Shown here: positions 53,710 through 63,800 of the stretch, piece by piece
Layout: each line of letters starts with the position of its first letter
How positions within the stretch are numbered: position 1 is the first letter of the stretch
Origin: Salvator merianae
Taxonomy: Eukaryota > Chordata > Lepidosauria > Squamata > Teiidae
NCBI GenBank assembly: GCA_003586115.2
Contig: QVOM02000025.1
Coordinates: 86,676,688-86,740,687, forward strand
DNA length: 64,000 nt
Direction: 5' to 3'
Notes under the pieces: generated by a model
Databases searched by the model: none
What the model was told of the DNA's origin: nothing
Seen by the model: only the letters and a program-made list of their open reading frames with translations
Translations under genes and position numbers: made by a program

Positions 53710-53747
53710 TCACCTGAAGCTCACTTTGAGCTTCAGGTGAGGATTCG
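53703..53747. repeat. Perfect 21-bp inverted repeat with 3-nt loop
   Basis: Arms 53703-53723 (cgaatcctcacctgaagctc a) and 53727-53747 are exact complements around 'ctt'. It lies at the right edge of the CpG-rich element and just before the 180-bp MITE. It may be a miniature remnant of another element. Confidence 0.85.
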
Positions 53748-53755
53748 GACACCTT

Positions 53756-53935
53756 GGCCCTTTCTGCACTTGACCTTATTCCAGATTATATCTTGGAATA
53801 GAGATCTGCCATCTGCATTCTACTTTGAACTATGGCAGGCCCCACCTAGGGCCTGCTATAATTAGCACTGGTGTGTGGATAGCAGGTCCCTATTCTGGGA
53901 TATAGTCCAGAATAAAGCCAAGTGCAGAAAGGTCC
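53756..53935. mobile_element. 180-bp Harbinger-like MITE, copy 2
   Basis: Termini GGCCCTTTCTGCACTT and AAGTGCAGAAAGGTCC; exact CTT duplications at 53753-53755 and 53936-53938. The body is nearly identical to 39775-39954. Removing it joins 'gacaCTTgtttcttgtccggg', so it entered an older MITE tract. Confidence 0.88.
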
Positions 53936-53938
53936 CTT

Positions 53939-54073
53939 GTTTCTTGTCCGGGCGCTAGTAACGATCGACAGTGGATGAAATCTGCTGCCGGTCGTTACGG
54001 CCATCCTGTGGTGCGAACGCTCTTGTCTAGCAAGCATCCTTGATGCTTGCTAGTTACAAGTGCGAACAGGCCC
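53939..54073. mobile_element. Right-end fragment of a GGGCCTGTT-family MITE
   Basis: Contains the pair 'agtaacgatcgacag / gccggtcgttac', then 'gtgcgaacgctcttg', the hairpin 'ctagcaagcatccttgatgcttgctag' and the end AAGTGCGAACAGGCCC. The same right end occurs at 59725-59862. The left portion is interrupted or lost. Confidence 0.6.
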
Positions 54074-54118
54074 TATGTGTCCTAGAAGTGAACTACATGC
54101 ATCCTTAGTATAGACTAA

Positions 54119-54897
54119 GGCCCTTTCTGCACTTGGCCTTATTGTGGATGATATCCCAGAATAGGGACCTGCTATGCACATGCTAGTGCAAACTATAAAA
54201 GGTCTTGCCCAGGGCCTACCATAGTCTGCACTAGCATGCAGATGGCAGGTCTCTATTCTGAGATATAGGGCCTGTTCGCACTGCAGCGGTGGAACGTTCT
54301 TGTCCGCTCGCTAGAACGGAGCGTTCGCACTGCCGCGGGCACGCACCTCACCCAATCCGAACCACTTCGTACCCAATTTGAACCTGATGTTGCGTAAGGC
54401 AAGACAAGTAAAAGCTTGTCATCATCCTGACCTGCACGATGGAGCGAAGATCGGGCACGGTGCTTTCGCACTCCCGTCGGCGTTTGAAATGGCAGCCGGG
54501 CGTGGCTGGCGCGGCTGCGCTTGGGGGTGCGAAGTTTTCACACCCGGGTGTGAAGTTTTCGTACCCGGTGCAATGCTCCGTACCCGGTGCGAAGCTGCGC
54601 ATCCGGGATAGGCCTTTCGGCATGGCAGTCTACCTGCCGTTACGAAGCCAGCTTCATAACAAGCCCTCTGGGTACGAAGCGGAGCTCGATGGTACGGAGT
54701 GCGGTACCAAACTTGTGGCTGCCATTCACACTGTTCCCTCTGCTGGTCAGCTTCGGGTCCGTTCCTCTAGCTGGGAGTGCGAAGGGCAGCCAGCCTTCTC
54801 CAACCCCTCCGGTCCAAAGCCAACTACTGGGAACGGTCTACCGAGCTCAGTGCAAAATGGCCCATAATCTGGAATAAGTCCAAGTGCAGAAAGGCCC
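54119..54897. mobile_element. 180-bp Harbinger-like MITE, copy 3, interrupted
   Basis: Left end GGCCCTTTCTGCACTT at 54119; right end AAGTGCAGAAAGGCCC at 54897. Exact TAA duplications at 54116-54118 and 54898-54900. Subtracting the 596-bp insertion and its 3-bp duplication leaves exactly 180 bp, the family length. Confidence 0.88.
54268..54863. mobile_element. CpG-rich GGGCCTGTT-type element nested in the 180-bp MITE
   Basis: Left end GGGCCTGTTCGCACTGC; right end CTCAGTGCAAAATGGCCC. Exact ATA duplications at 54265-54267 and 54864-54866. The empty site 'gatATAatctggaataag' is confirmed by the intact copy at 60.36 kb. The interior is CpG-rich with repeated 'gtacccggtgc', 'tgcgaag' and 'cgtaccc' motifs. 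Open frames on both strands show no transposase motif. Confidence 0.88.
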
Positions 54898-54900
54898 TAA

Positions 54901-55490
54901 GTGTCCGTGCAGAAAGACAGCTAAAAGAAGGGGTTCCAGGTTTCAGAACTGATAGATACCTGGTAGAACTAATGGTAGATGGGAAACTGTAAGGCTGGAA
55001 TTCTGGGCAAAGCCGTATGAAAAGTGGAATTATGAGATAGTGGGGCATTGCCCCTTTTGTCTTTTTGGACAAGCTGCCTGCCCTGCTATTGAGCATGGTG
55101 TATTATTCCATGTAACGTGGGGTGCTTAACTTTCAGAGCTGTTTCTCTGCAGGCCTCTTCTGAGAACATTTCTAAGTTGCTTTGTCATTTTGTCATACCT
55201 GCCTAAGAAAAAGAAAGTAATTTCGTAGAATGCTGTCTGAAAATTGTTCTCTTTTTTAGTTAAAAAAGAATAATGCTCATTATTTCTTCTTCTACCTACA
55301 CATGTCTGGGCACATGTGCGTGCACAGAGACAATATTTGGCTGCTGGTTAATGGAATACAGGTGTCCAAGCAAGAACTAAAATCTAAGAAAAAGATTTTC
55401 TTAGTTTATAACTATGGTTTATAACAGGATAAGTGGAAGGACCACCTTTACATTAACAAATCTGAAAGACTACCCCATGTAGTACAATGA
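54901..55490. other. Unassigned sequence
   Basis: No exon or named repeat recognised. Confidence 0.35.
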
Positions 55491-55492
55491 GG

Positions 55493-55680
55493 TTGTAATT
55501 TGGTGGTGTAATAGCTTTGCTGAAGTCGAGAGGTCCCAGGTTCAACCCCTACTAAGTGTGTGTGGCATCAGAAGTGACCAGTGCATTGTCCTTATGATGG
55601 GCAGTGGGGGGCAATCAGGGGTTTGCCATGTTGGTAGAATGATTGTGATAGTCACTTACCTTCCCTGACAGATCTTTGTT
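55493..55680 (+). mobile_element. tRNA-derived SINE
   Basis: A-box-like 'tggtggtgtaatagctttgc' and B box 'ccaggttcaacccct' at tRNA spacing, followed by 'gcatcagaagtgaccagtgc' and a pyrimidine-poor body. It is a retroposon rather than a tRNA: no acceptor stem pairing is visible. Confidence 0.6.
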
Positions 55681-56229
55681 TGAACCTAGGGTGATTTTAA
55701 TTAGAGGGAATAAAAGGAGATTCTACGTCCAAACTTCTAAAAGTTTGGGCTGCCTTCACATACTGTCAGACACGTGTCCTTCTCTGTGGTGGCACCTATC
55801 CTGTGGAATAATCTGCCCTCTGAGATTCATCAGGCAGTCTCAGATTGCATGGCACCACTGTGACACCATGAATGTGCCATGAGTGTGCAGGGTCCACACA
55901 TCCGCGCGCACTTATGGCTGAACAAGAAGAGTAGGGGGTTTGCTTGGCCCCACACTCAGCCCACAGACATCCTATCTAAATCCTCACTTCTGATGCCCAT
56001 GCTGCTGCTCATGTGGACCCACCTGCTCTGCTTTCTTCAATCTGCATTCCACAGCACTGTTGCTTTGAACACAGGAAATGGCCCGATTCCTGGCCTATTT
56101 CTAGTGTTCAAAAAAACTGTGTCAACTGGTAACATCACAGCCAGGAATAAGATGCCTGCACAGCCAGGAACAGTGGCAGGAATGCAAACAGCATGCCACT
56201 ACTATGAGAAGATCATTACAAAGGCAGCA
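55681..56229. other. Unassigned sequence
   Basis: 'gtggtggcacctatcctgtggaataatctgccctctgag' at about 55780-55825 resembles the L2 wording 'tggaactccctcccc' but is too short to call. Confidence 0.35.
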
Positions 56230-56231
56230 AG

Positions 56232-56712
56232 AGGAGCCTTGCTGAATCAGTCCACAGCCCATCTAATCCAGCATCCTGTCTCATCCAATTGCTCACCAAT
56301 GACTTCTAGGCATTCTCAAGCAGAAGACAAAGCAAAACCTTCACCTGCTTTCAACTCCCTGCAAATGGCCTTTAGAGGCATCCTGCCTGTCTCTCCACCC
56401 TGGAGGCAGTACCTAGGCATCAATTCTAGTCGCCATTGACAGACCTGACCTCCATGAATTTGTCTCAACCCTTTCTTAGAACTATCCAGGCTGGTTGCTG
56501 TCACCACCTCTTCTGGTAGTAAATTCCATAGACCTATGTCAGTCTGGGTGAAAAAATACTTCCTTTTCACAGCAACTGTCTTGCTGCATTTCAGCTGCTG
56601 TGCAGATCTTTCTGTACCTATATTTACATTCTTTAGGTGCCTATTGAAGAACTTTATTTTCAGCCAGGCCTTCCCAATGTGAATGGTTTCCTCCCGCCAC
56701 CCAGGGTGCATT
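56232..56712 (-). mobile_element. CR1-like LINE: ORF2 C-terminus and 3' end, reverse
   Basis: The minus-strand frame (56711 to 56316) reads KTVAVKRKYFFTQTDIGLWN then LLPEEVVTATSLDSSKKGLR, the CR1-like 'FF..R....WN.LP.EVV.A.SL..FK..L' terminus. It continues into the 'ctccagggtggagagacaggcagg' tail shared by 21.9-22.3, 37.0 and 48.8-49.3 kb. This copy links that tail family to the CR1 group. Confidence 0.85.
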
Positions 56713-57339
56713 CTGACACGGCATTTAACCAGTTTACAGGCCTTCTTCAGTTACTGCTGACCCGGCATGATTTTGCCTTTCTATAGTTTTTCTGGACTAA
56801 ACTGCCACAATTAGGACTGCTTTGCATTCAGATTAAGAGAGTTTTCAGCCCAATTCAGATCATTAGCCCGTTTTACTTTGCAATGTGAGAACGTGCAAGT
56901 AGACTATTTGGGAGGAGACCATACTTTTGGGGGGCATGCAGAGGGAGGTATCCCCATTTCCTGGCATCCAAACTGATTTTACTATTTTAATTTTTTAACA
57001 AAAGAGAAGATCCAGTGAAGTTATCCTTCATTTACCTTGGCCAACACCCTGCTCTATAGTTGGCTGGGCACCACAGTCCGCTCTCAAAATGCATACCTCC
57101 TCCATTCTCTCCCATCTCTGCAATAAGGACAATGTATCAACATTTTCCTTTCTCCTGTCCCTGCTGGGAGGACACAATGTTTCCTCCATTTTCCTTTGGT
57201 AATGCGCAAGGGAAACAACATTTCATTAAAAGAGGACTTTTAAAAACATTCCTTTTGAACCAGTATTTTATTTACTAGCCATAGTAAAGGGCAACTTTGA
57301 TAATGGTAATTTTTAATTCAAAACATGGTGACTGCAGCT
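56713..57339. other. Unassigned sequence
   Basis: No exon or named repeat recognised. Confidence 0.35.
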
Positions 57340-57713
57340 AGAATTGCCTATGCACAAAAATGGAAAGGAGATAAAATATCTCCGGTAGATGATTGATTGA
57401 TTGATTAAAATGATGGATCTTGCAGAGATGGAAACATTGACTAACTTATTGAGAAACAAGACTGTGGATAAGTTTGTTAACAACTGGAAACTCTTTATTA
57501 ACTTTCTACAAGAATTATTATTGCTGGATTTGAGAATAAAGATGAATGAAGACAGGCTGGAAAAAGAAGGGAATGCCAGAGGGGCAAGAAACAAAAAGTC
57601 TAGAGGAAATTTTTGAAGGGAGAGAAACCAAAATGTAATGGACAAAGGTTATCTATATGAACATACCCATTCGGGAATAAGATAGATGTTTTATGCATTA
57701 AAAAAAAAAAAAG
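57340..57713 (+). mobile_element. L1-type LINE, ORF2 C-terminus, 3' UTR and poly(A)
   Basis: Begins YAQKWKGDKIS, then (frame 57401-57616) MMDLAEMETLTNLLRNKTVD and KFVNNWKLFINFLQ, the end of L1 ORF2. The frame stops at 57617 after a lysine/arginine-rich tail. A 3' UTR of about 80 bp leads to a poly(A) run at 57698-57712. 5' truncated; the frame of 71 codons is unbroken, so this is one of the younger L1 pieces here. Confidence 0.88.
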
Positions 57714-58949
57714 CGGACCTTTATGAAAAACTGGCACTGTGCTTCAGGGGCTCTAGGGCAAACAGAACAGTACAGCTTTCTTCAAGAATGCTGGGAGGTA
57801 GGGGTGCACTTCAGCTGCACCTGTTTGAGGGTGCAGTCCTCTTACCCCAACAAATAACTCACATCACTATCAATTTTGCCATCAGAACCACACAGTAACA
57901 AAGTGGGACACATGCTGCTGTGGATGTCTCGGGGAGAGTTGAGGTGGAGTCCATTTGCTGATCACTAACTTCACTATCATGATATTGGATCCTCACACAT
58001 CGGTTTCCTGCTTGTAATAGACCTCTCCCTGCTTTTACACTACTCTGAAATTGCACAAAAGTGCAATTGCAAAGGAGCAGAAATTGTGATCTGTCTTTTA
58101 AGATGCTTTATTGTGTGATAGATGTGGTATTGAAGTTCTGTTTGGGTGGATACAAGCTGGAGGGGGAGAAGGAGCAAATGGCAAATGACCAGTAACACCA
58201 CCAAAGGAATCCATGTCCTGATGCAGCAGAAGGAAAATGCAGAGGGCAGAGTGTGACTTTCCCACCCCTGTGAAGTCAAGTTTTGAACGTTGGGACTGAG
58301 CCAATCACTGACTGCACAGGGAGAGGATTTTGGTGAAGGGCAGAGACAGAAAGGTACAGTTTCCCCATGCCAAGTATGGAAAAAATAAGGCGTGAGAACA
58401 AGAAGTCTGAACTGAGTCCATGTTATAATGCAAATGTGAGAATGAACAGAATACGTACTCAATACTTGCCCTCCTCCAAAACGGATTAAATTTACTATGT
58501 GGAACCATGCTCATAGATTCAGAAATCTAATAAAGCATACTTTTGCCATGCTTGTTAATTATACCCCTGACCCATTCATGTAGAAACCCTGTTTGAACAA
58601 TGTGTAGATACAAACATCAAAAGCAGTATGTTGGGCAGATAAAATTAGCTGTCTTCCACTTTATTTCCAGATGGATATACAATTAAGCCATATTTGACAC
58701 CATTATTAACTTATTTCATATTACTTATACACTACTTCCTTCCACTGTCTGGTCCTGCAATATAGAGTTGGCTTCATGCTGCCTGCTGTGTATTTTGCAA
58801 TTTTAGGTGCCTTCAGCTTTGGCAATGGATACATTGACACTGAATTGTAAAGCAGGATGAGACAACATCAAGTCATAACATTGCAGCATACAGGAAAAGC
58901 CATTTAAATAAAAGTTGATAAGTTGTTATCCAACCTCAGAAGATACACT
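57714..58949. other. Unassigned sequence
   Basis: About 1.2 kb. A 140-codon minus-strand frame (58462 to 58040) is open but shows no domain and overlaps other frames. Confidence 0.35.
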
Positions 58950-59240
58950 AGATCAAGGAGCATTTTCATACTTAACTGCACTAGTAATTTACTATGCAGC
59001 ATGGACACTATCTGCACTGCGTGGCCGAAAAGCTTACCAGAAGCCAGCTACCATTGAGACCAGCAGGCCCACACAGTGCGCAGGCACACACAGGCATGAT
59101 CAGCCAGTTCTGCATGCACAATTGCAAGATCACGCATGCGTGATGAGCAGATTGCACCAACATGGACGCTGCACCAAAGGTAAGTGTGGATGGTTCCTTA
59201 CCAGGTATACAGTATGGGCTCCTGCTAAGGCTGGAGACTA
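58950..59240. mobile_element. Relict MITE with 'GCATGCGTGATG' hairpins
   Basis: 'gcacaattgcaagatcacgcatgcgtgatgagc' and 'ggacgctgcaccaaaggtaagtgtgg' resemble the right part of 53068-53709 and the interior of 762-1248. Termini are not preserved. Confidence 0.4.
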
Positions 59241-59243
59241 GAA

Positions 59244-59724
59244 GGCCTTTTTCACACTTGCAATAGTATAACGTTCTAATTAGCAGGGTTCAGGCTGGCC
59301 AGGATCAAGTACGGTGATGAGTATTCACACTTGTCAGCACTTGAACAGTTTGCAAGCTGAACAGCAGGGGGAGTAGTGCAAATGGGAATGCATTAGTTTG
59401 GACCCCAAAGTTCAAACCTGGGTCCAAACTGTCTGATGGCATCTGCACAGCCATGCAGTCCCCGCCCTGCAGTCCCCGCCCTGCAGTCCCCGCCCTGCCG
59501 CCATTGCACACCAGGAAGTGGTGCAAACACACTTTTCCTGATCTGCACCTGATCACTCAAGTCAGTTTCCAGACTACAATTTTCTTGACAAGCGCCATTT
59601 AGCTTCAGGTGAGCACCATGTGGGCTTCAGTAGGTTTCATGCCAGCTGGAGCTGTTTGCAGGTGTGAATGCTCCGTACTAGCGAGTGTCCTGGAACATTC
59701 TATTTTCTAAGTGCGAACAGGCCC
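59244..59724. mobile_element. Harbinger-like MITE, about 480 bp
   Basis: Left end GGCCTTTTTCACACTTGC; right end CTAAGTGCGAACAGGCCC. Interior pairs: 'acgttctaattagcagg' and 'gtcctggaacattctat'; 'ccccaaagttcaaacctggg'. It shares 'ttcaggtgagcacc...gggcttcagtaggttt' with 37533-38032 in opposite orientation. It lies inside or beside another MITE whose right end is 59725-59862. Confidence 0.65.
59455..59496. repeat. 14-bp minisatellite, three copies
   Basis: Three exact tandem copies of 'gcagtccccgccct' inside the MITE at 59244-59724. Confidence 0.92.
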
Positions 59725-59862
59725 AAATTTTCTGCTCCACTGGAAGACGCAATCAGGAACAGTTGAATACCACTTCCAGTCACTTCGTCCGTCTCCTGGT
59801 GTGAATGCATTTGTCTAGCAAGCATCATAGATGCTTGCTAACATAAAGTGTGAACAGGCCAA
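59725..59862. mobile_element. Right-end fragment of a GGGCCTGTT-family MITE
   Basis: 'gaatgcatttgtctagcaagcatcatagatgcttgcta' followed by AAAGTGTGAACAGGCC matches 53939-54073. Confidence 0.6.
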
Positions 59863-60212
59863 AAGTTTCTCTTGGATCTCTTTAAGAGCCATGTGAAAGC
59901 CACCTTCCCAGGGGACCCCTTTAAGTGGTCACATCCTGTATTTCTGGGTTCCAATTGCATGAATCAGATTTATTAAAGGGTTTTCCACATCCACTCAGAA
60001 GCTCCCTGGGTCTCTAAGATCCAGATACTTATTATCATTGCAATTTTTCCAGAAGCATCTTAACAACAAAAGAGTAAGTTTCATGAGAATATGATTCCCC
60101 TTGGTGTTTCTCTTTCTCTCTCGCTCTGTGTGTGTATATTTGTGTATAAGGGACAGAAAGTAAAGGCTGTGAGACTGAAATGACCTTAACATGTGATCTT
60201 ACATTTGGTCAT
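59863..60212. other. Unassigned; short (TC)n/(TG)n tract
   Basis: A degenerate CT/TG simple repeat lies at about 60110-60140. No gene recognised. Confidence 0.4.
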
Positions 60213-60215
60213 AGT

Positions 60216-60395
60216 GGCCCTTTCTGCACTTGGCTTTATTCTGGATTATATCCCGGGATAGAGACCTGTTATCCACACGCTAGTGCAGATTATAGCAGAC
60301 CCCAGGTGGGGCCTGCCATAGTTCATAGTAGCATGCAGATGGCAGATCCCTATTCCAAGATATAATCTGGAATAAGGTCAAGTGCAGAAAGGGCC
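60216..60395. mobile_element. 180-bp Harbinger-like MITE, copy 4
   Basis: Exact inverted termini GGCCCTTTCTGCACTT / AAGTGCAGAAAGGGCC and exact AGT duplications at 60213-60215 and 60396-60398. Arms pair 'ggctttattctggattatatcc' with 'agatataatctggaataagg'. This uninterrupted copy is the reference for the pre-insertion site of 54268-54863. Confidence 0.9.
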
Positions 60396-60398
60396 AGT

Positions 60399-60971
60399 GA
60401 CGACTACGGCAGTTGAGGTTTAAAGGGAAGTAAGCATGTGGGCTCTTTCTGTAGGATATTCACTGCATTATGAAAGCAAATCTAAACAGCCGTCATCATT
60501 TAATGTACTTTTAATGTCTTTTCAATGGATTGAGAGTAAGAAAGAGAGATCAAATTTGCAGTCCATTAGCATACCTCATCTCTCCAAGATGGATTCTGAT
60601 TTCCTAGCAGTTGGGTACAAGGCGCATTTAATTTATTGGAACAATGACAAAGGAAGCTTTCAGAAGCCACATTCCAGCTGGTGGCCTTAGAACTCTCCAG
60701 GCTGTTAAGCAATCTACAAATGGCAAAGCCAGCTTTTGATTACAATGTCAGGAAAGCGGCTTTTAATTAACTGTTTCTTTCTCCACTACAGGGATTTATT
60801 ACAGCTGCTTGGGAACCATTGCAAACCGAAAGGCACGTTCGTGTAAATTGTTGTCAGTTGGAGCTGGAGTGTTATTTGGAAATGAAACATATCTTAGCAG
60901 TAGAGTGCACACTTGGTTTTCAGAAGGTATTAGGTGCAAACGTCTCTGTTCTATCTCCATTAATGCAAGTA
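60399..60971. other. Unassigned sequence
   Basis: No named repeat. Moderately complex sequence with no convincing exon; a candidate for conserved non-coding comparison. Confidence 0.35.
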
Positions 60972-61250
60972 GGGTCTTTCTGCACTTACATCTTTGGGGC
61001 CTCTTTTGTTCACATGCTGGATAGGCCCTGCTGTCTCTGATATGCTCCATCTGCAGAAGATGGAGTGTATTCTGGGTCAGAGGTCCCAAAATGGCATCCT
61101 GGTCTGCTTCTGGACTGAAATATTAGTAGACCTCAATAACAAGGTCTACCGGTATACTAGGGCCATGCGGAGCCAAATTTGGTGGTATGCTTTGTTGTGC
61201 CACTGAAATGGATCCCCCAGGGACTCTGAGACCTGTAATGAAGATAGTCA
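60972..61250. mobile_element. Harbinger-like MITE, left part
   Basis: Starts GGGTCTTTCTGCACTTACATC; interior 'gctccatctgcagaagatgg', 'gtcccaaaatggcatcctgg' and 'tagacctcaataacaaggtctacc'. It parallels 51000-51240. No right terminus before the next element. Confidence 0.55.
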
Positions 61251-61253
61251 CTA

Positions 61254-61711
61254 GGGCTGTTTCCACACTTGTCCATAGAATGGTCCAGGAAGGGGTCTAC
61301 TTCTGCACACTATCACAGGATAGTGCAGATCCCTGCCCCCTAAATGCTACAATGGGGGACAGGACACCCAGAATGGCACTGTATCACACTCTGCCAATAG
61401 ACTTGAACATCAAGGTCTACCAGCATCCTACTTACTCTGTCCCAGAAGGCACACAGCCCCCCTTTCAGAATATGAGGGGGGTATTTTGGCAGTGTATCAG
61501 GATGTGTTGCCAAAATGGGGTGCCAGAACTCCGAAGGCCAGGGTCTTTTGTTTATGACCTTTGGAGGAGCCGTATAGCCCCAAAGCTGGTGCACAATAGA
61601 GCTATTAGCGTGGGGTTGGCGTAGGACAGGCCATACCAATGCGGAATTCCCTGTCCTGCACCAGCAGCCTACCCTGGCCTGAGATACTTAAGGTAAGTGT
61701 GGAAACAGCTT
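61254..61711. mobile_element. Harbinger-like MITE, about 458 bp
   Basis: Left end GGGCTGTTTCCACACTTGTCC; right end GGTAAGTGTGGAAACAGCTT. The inner arms hold 'ccaaaatggggtgcc' and 'gggtattttggcagtg', and 'ggacaggacacccag' against 'ccctgtcctgc'. No matching TSD. It abuts the fragment at 60972-61250. Confidence 0.65.
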
Positions 61712-62589
61712 AGAAATCCACAAGCATTAGAAAATCACAACAGAGTAGTACCATCTTTACCTCCACCATCGGTCTTTTCTTGCAATGTTCAAGGAAGTTT
61801 AGAAGCAATTAACAAAAAGCAAAACACAAAAAGATTATTAAACAAAATAAAAAAAACATAATCATCCATCAATATAAAATATATTTAAAAATAAAAATTA
61901 AGGACAAGAAAATGTTCGCAAAAGTACCCATATATAGGATGATTTAAAAAGGTGGACCCGATTTGAAATCTCTGTATCTCTGCAGCCACGAACTGCCCAT
62001 GAATGAAACTCTTACCACTTGAAAGGGCAGGGCAGAGAGTTTCAGATACAGATGACCTCAAAACCAGAAACACGGTAGCAGTGACTTCAGTGGAAGAAGA
62101 CACTTTGAGAGGCATTTGGGATGAATTCAGCTATTGTCTCAATGTTCTATACAGCAGATGGAGAGCACACAGAGCCTTTATAAAATGGTTAGTAAAACTT
62201 GATCGCCCATCAAACTGTTTGTAATTTTTTGTGTAATTGTAACATGTTGCCGTCGTGAAATATACTACTTTGAAATTGGGTCCATCTTTTTGAAACACCT
62301 TCTATTCCAAGCACAGCTGTTCTCCCCCTGTCGAACACCTGGCAGTTTTCATGCCCATGCCCTGGAGGTTCTTTAAATGGAGCTCTTTGCCTGCAATAGC
62401 ATGTTGACAGAAAGACATTCAGACAGATGTGAGTTTCCAGCCGTACACTGAACAACTCCCAACACACATTAGGTCCGCATCACAACAGGAAAGCAATCAG
62501 CTTAAGTACAGTGCAGTTACAGTGATTACAGAGGAACCTGACTACCAAATAAGAATACCTTAGAAGGAACAAGAAAGTACATATTCAAA
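61712..62589. other. Unassigned sequence
   Basis: A-rich stretch at 61800-61910; the rest is moderately complex. No exon or named repeat supported. Confidence 0.35.
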
Positions 62590-62884
62590 ATGAAAAAATC
62601 AGACTGGAGAATAAGACCAACAAATGAAAGTCATATACTAGTAAATTGAAAGCTATGAAAGATAAAAAGTTGAAAAACAAAAAGAATAAGTGACATTTAA
62701 TAGAGATGTACCTTTTCAACCGAGGAAACATCAAAGAAGTATTAGAAATGTTAAAGCAGCAAATCACAGAAACACCGAAGAAAATAATTAGATACAAAAT
62801 CCATGTTGCAACGTACAGTAAAAAAAAATCTCATTTCCGGGTAAACCAGCGACAGATTTATCAAATTTTTAATGGAGCAGAAGT
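62590..62884 (+). mobile_element. R4/Dong-type retroposon, region upstream of the reverse transcriptase
   Basis: The frame from 62706 reads LFNRGNIKEVLEMLKQQITE, then IIRYKIHVATYSKKKSHFRV and NQRQIYQIFNG. This matches the R4-type pre-RT segment with the pattern 'K-x-x-RY...Y...xxF..NQRQ.Y..(L/F)NG'. A frame-broken start is visible back to about 62590. It runs, with no stop, into an L1 endonuclease fragment at about 62885. Confidence 0.75.
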
Positions 62885-63451
62885 GAACTGCATTACACTA
62901 ACAAATACAAAGGGACTATTATGTTTTGAAAAGACTTGTGGGTTACAAGAGACCTATTTAGGAGAAGATAAACCAGCGTTCTTTATAGACCCCTATTTTG
63001 GCAAACAATATTATGTGAGGCACTCCAGTAGTAGAAATGGAATTGCCATAATCCTTTCAAAAAATACAAGGTTCATATAATTGAAGTCATGCAAGGATGA
63101 AGAAGGCAGGTTTCTAGCAGTAGTTAGTGAATGGAATGGTATAAAATTAGCAATAGTAAATGCATATGCCCCAAATAAGAAGCAAAAAATATTCTTCCAA
63201 AAAATAATTGCAAAAAAAAAAAACAGATGGGAATGAATATGTATTACTAAGGGACATTAATTCAGCTTTGGAACCAGCAGGGGAAAGCTGAGATGAAAGA
63301 TTTATATAGATTCATAAATGGAAAAAAAAAATTATTTGAGATATTTATTCAGGAATTGGTTACATATTCTCAACCAAAGGAATGGCAAAGACATGTTTGA
63401 AAGCAGAAATTCTGACAAAGTTTATATCAGATCATGCCCTTATTGTTGTGA

Positions 63452-63499
<48 letters not shown>

Positions 63500-63527
63500 A
63501 AAAGAAAAAGAAAGAAAAAGAAAGAAA

Positions 63528-63583
<56 letters not shown>

Positions 63584-63800
63584 AAAATGAAAAATAGAAA
63601 AATGAAAATTCAGCCCAACAGAAGAGTTTAGTAGTAAGATGAGAGAGGAAAAGGAAATCTATTAAAGAGTGCTCTGTGATTAATGAGACCAATAGGATAA
63701 ATATACAAGCACTATGGGAGGTTATGAAGGCTGTGCTAAGCAGAGAAGTTGTTTCCAAAATGAGTTAGTACATTAAAAAGAAAAGAGAACAGAAGGATAA
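62885..63800 (+). mobile_element. L1-type LINE, endonuclease fragment
   Basis: Reads CGLQETYLGEDKPAFFIDPY then GIAIILSKNTRF. After a frameshift it reads WNGIKLAIVNAYAPNKKQKIFFQ, and later ISDHALIVV at about 63425-63450. These are L1 endonuclease motifs: LQETHL with the catalytic Glu, 'N-x-YAPN', and the catalytic SDH. After a microsatellite it continues with 'ALWEVMKAVLSREVVSKMS.YIKKKRE', the post-endonuclease region. Several frameshifts and stops make it dead. The reverse transcriptase and 3' end are missing, which is unusual for an L1 copy. Confidence 0.82.
63448..63587. repeat. (AAAG)n microsatellite
   Basis: About 140 bp of GAAA/AAAG units with a few AAAAAG interruptions. It follows the L1 SDHALIVV motif directly, so it lies within coding sequence rather than at a LINE tail. 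Confidence 0.97.

Noticed and set aside
54439..54867. 142-codon plus-strand frame in CpG-rich DNA
   Set aside because: It is confined to the nested element at 54268-54863 and crosses its boundary; no transposase motif.
57859..58514. Overlapping minus-strand frames up to 140 codons
   Set aside because: No recognisable protein family and competing frames; insufficient for a gene call.
63382..63758. Lys/Glu/Arg-rich frames at the window end and their antisense
   Set aside because: They are products of the (AAAG)n microsatellite.
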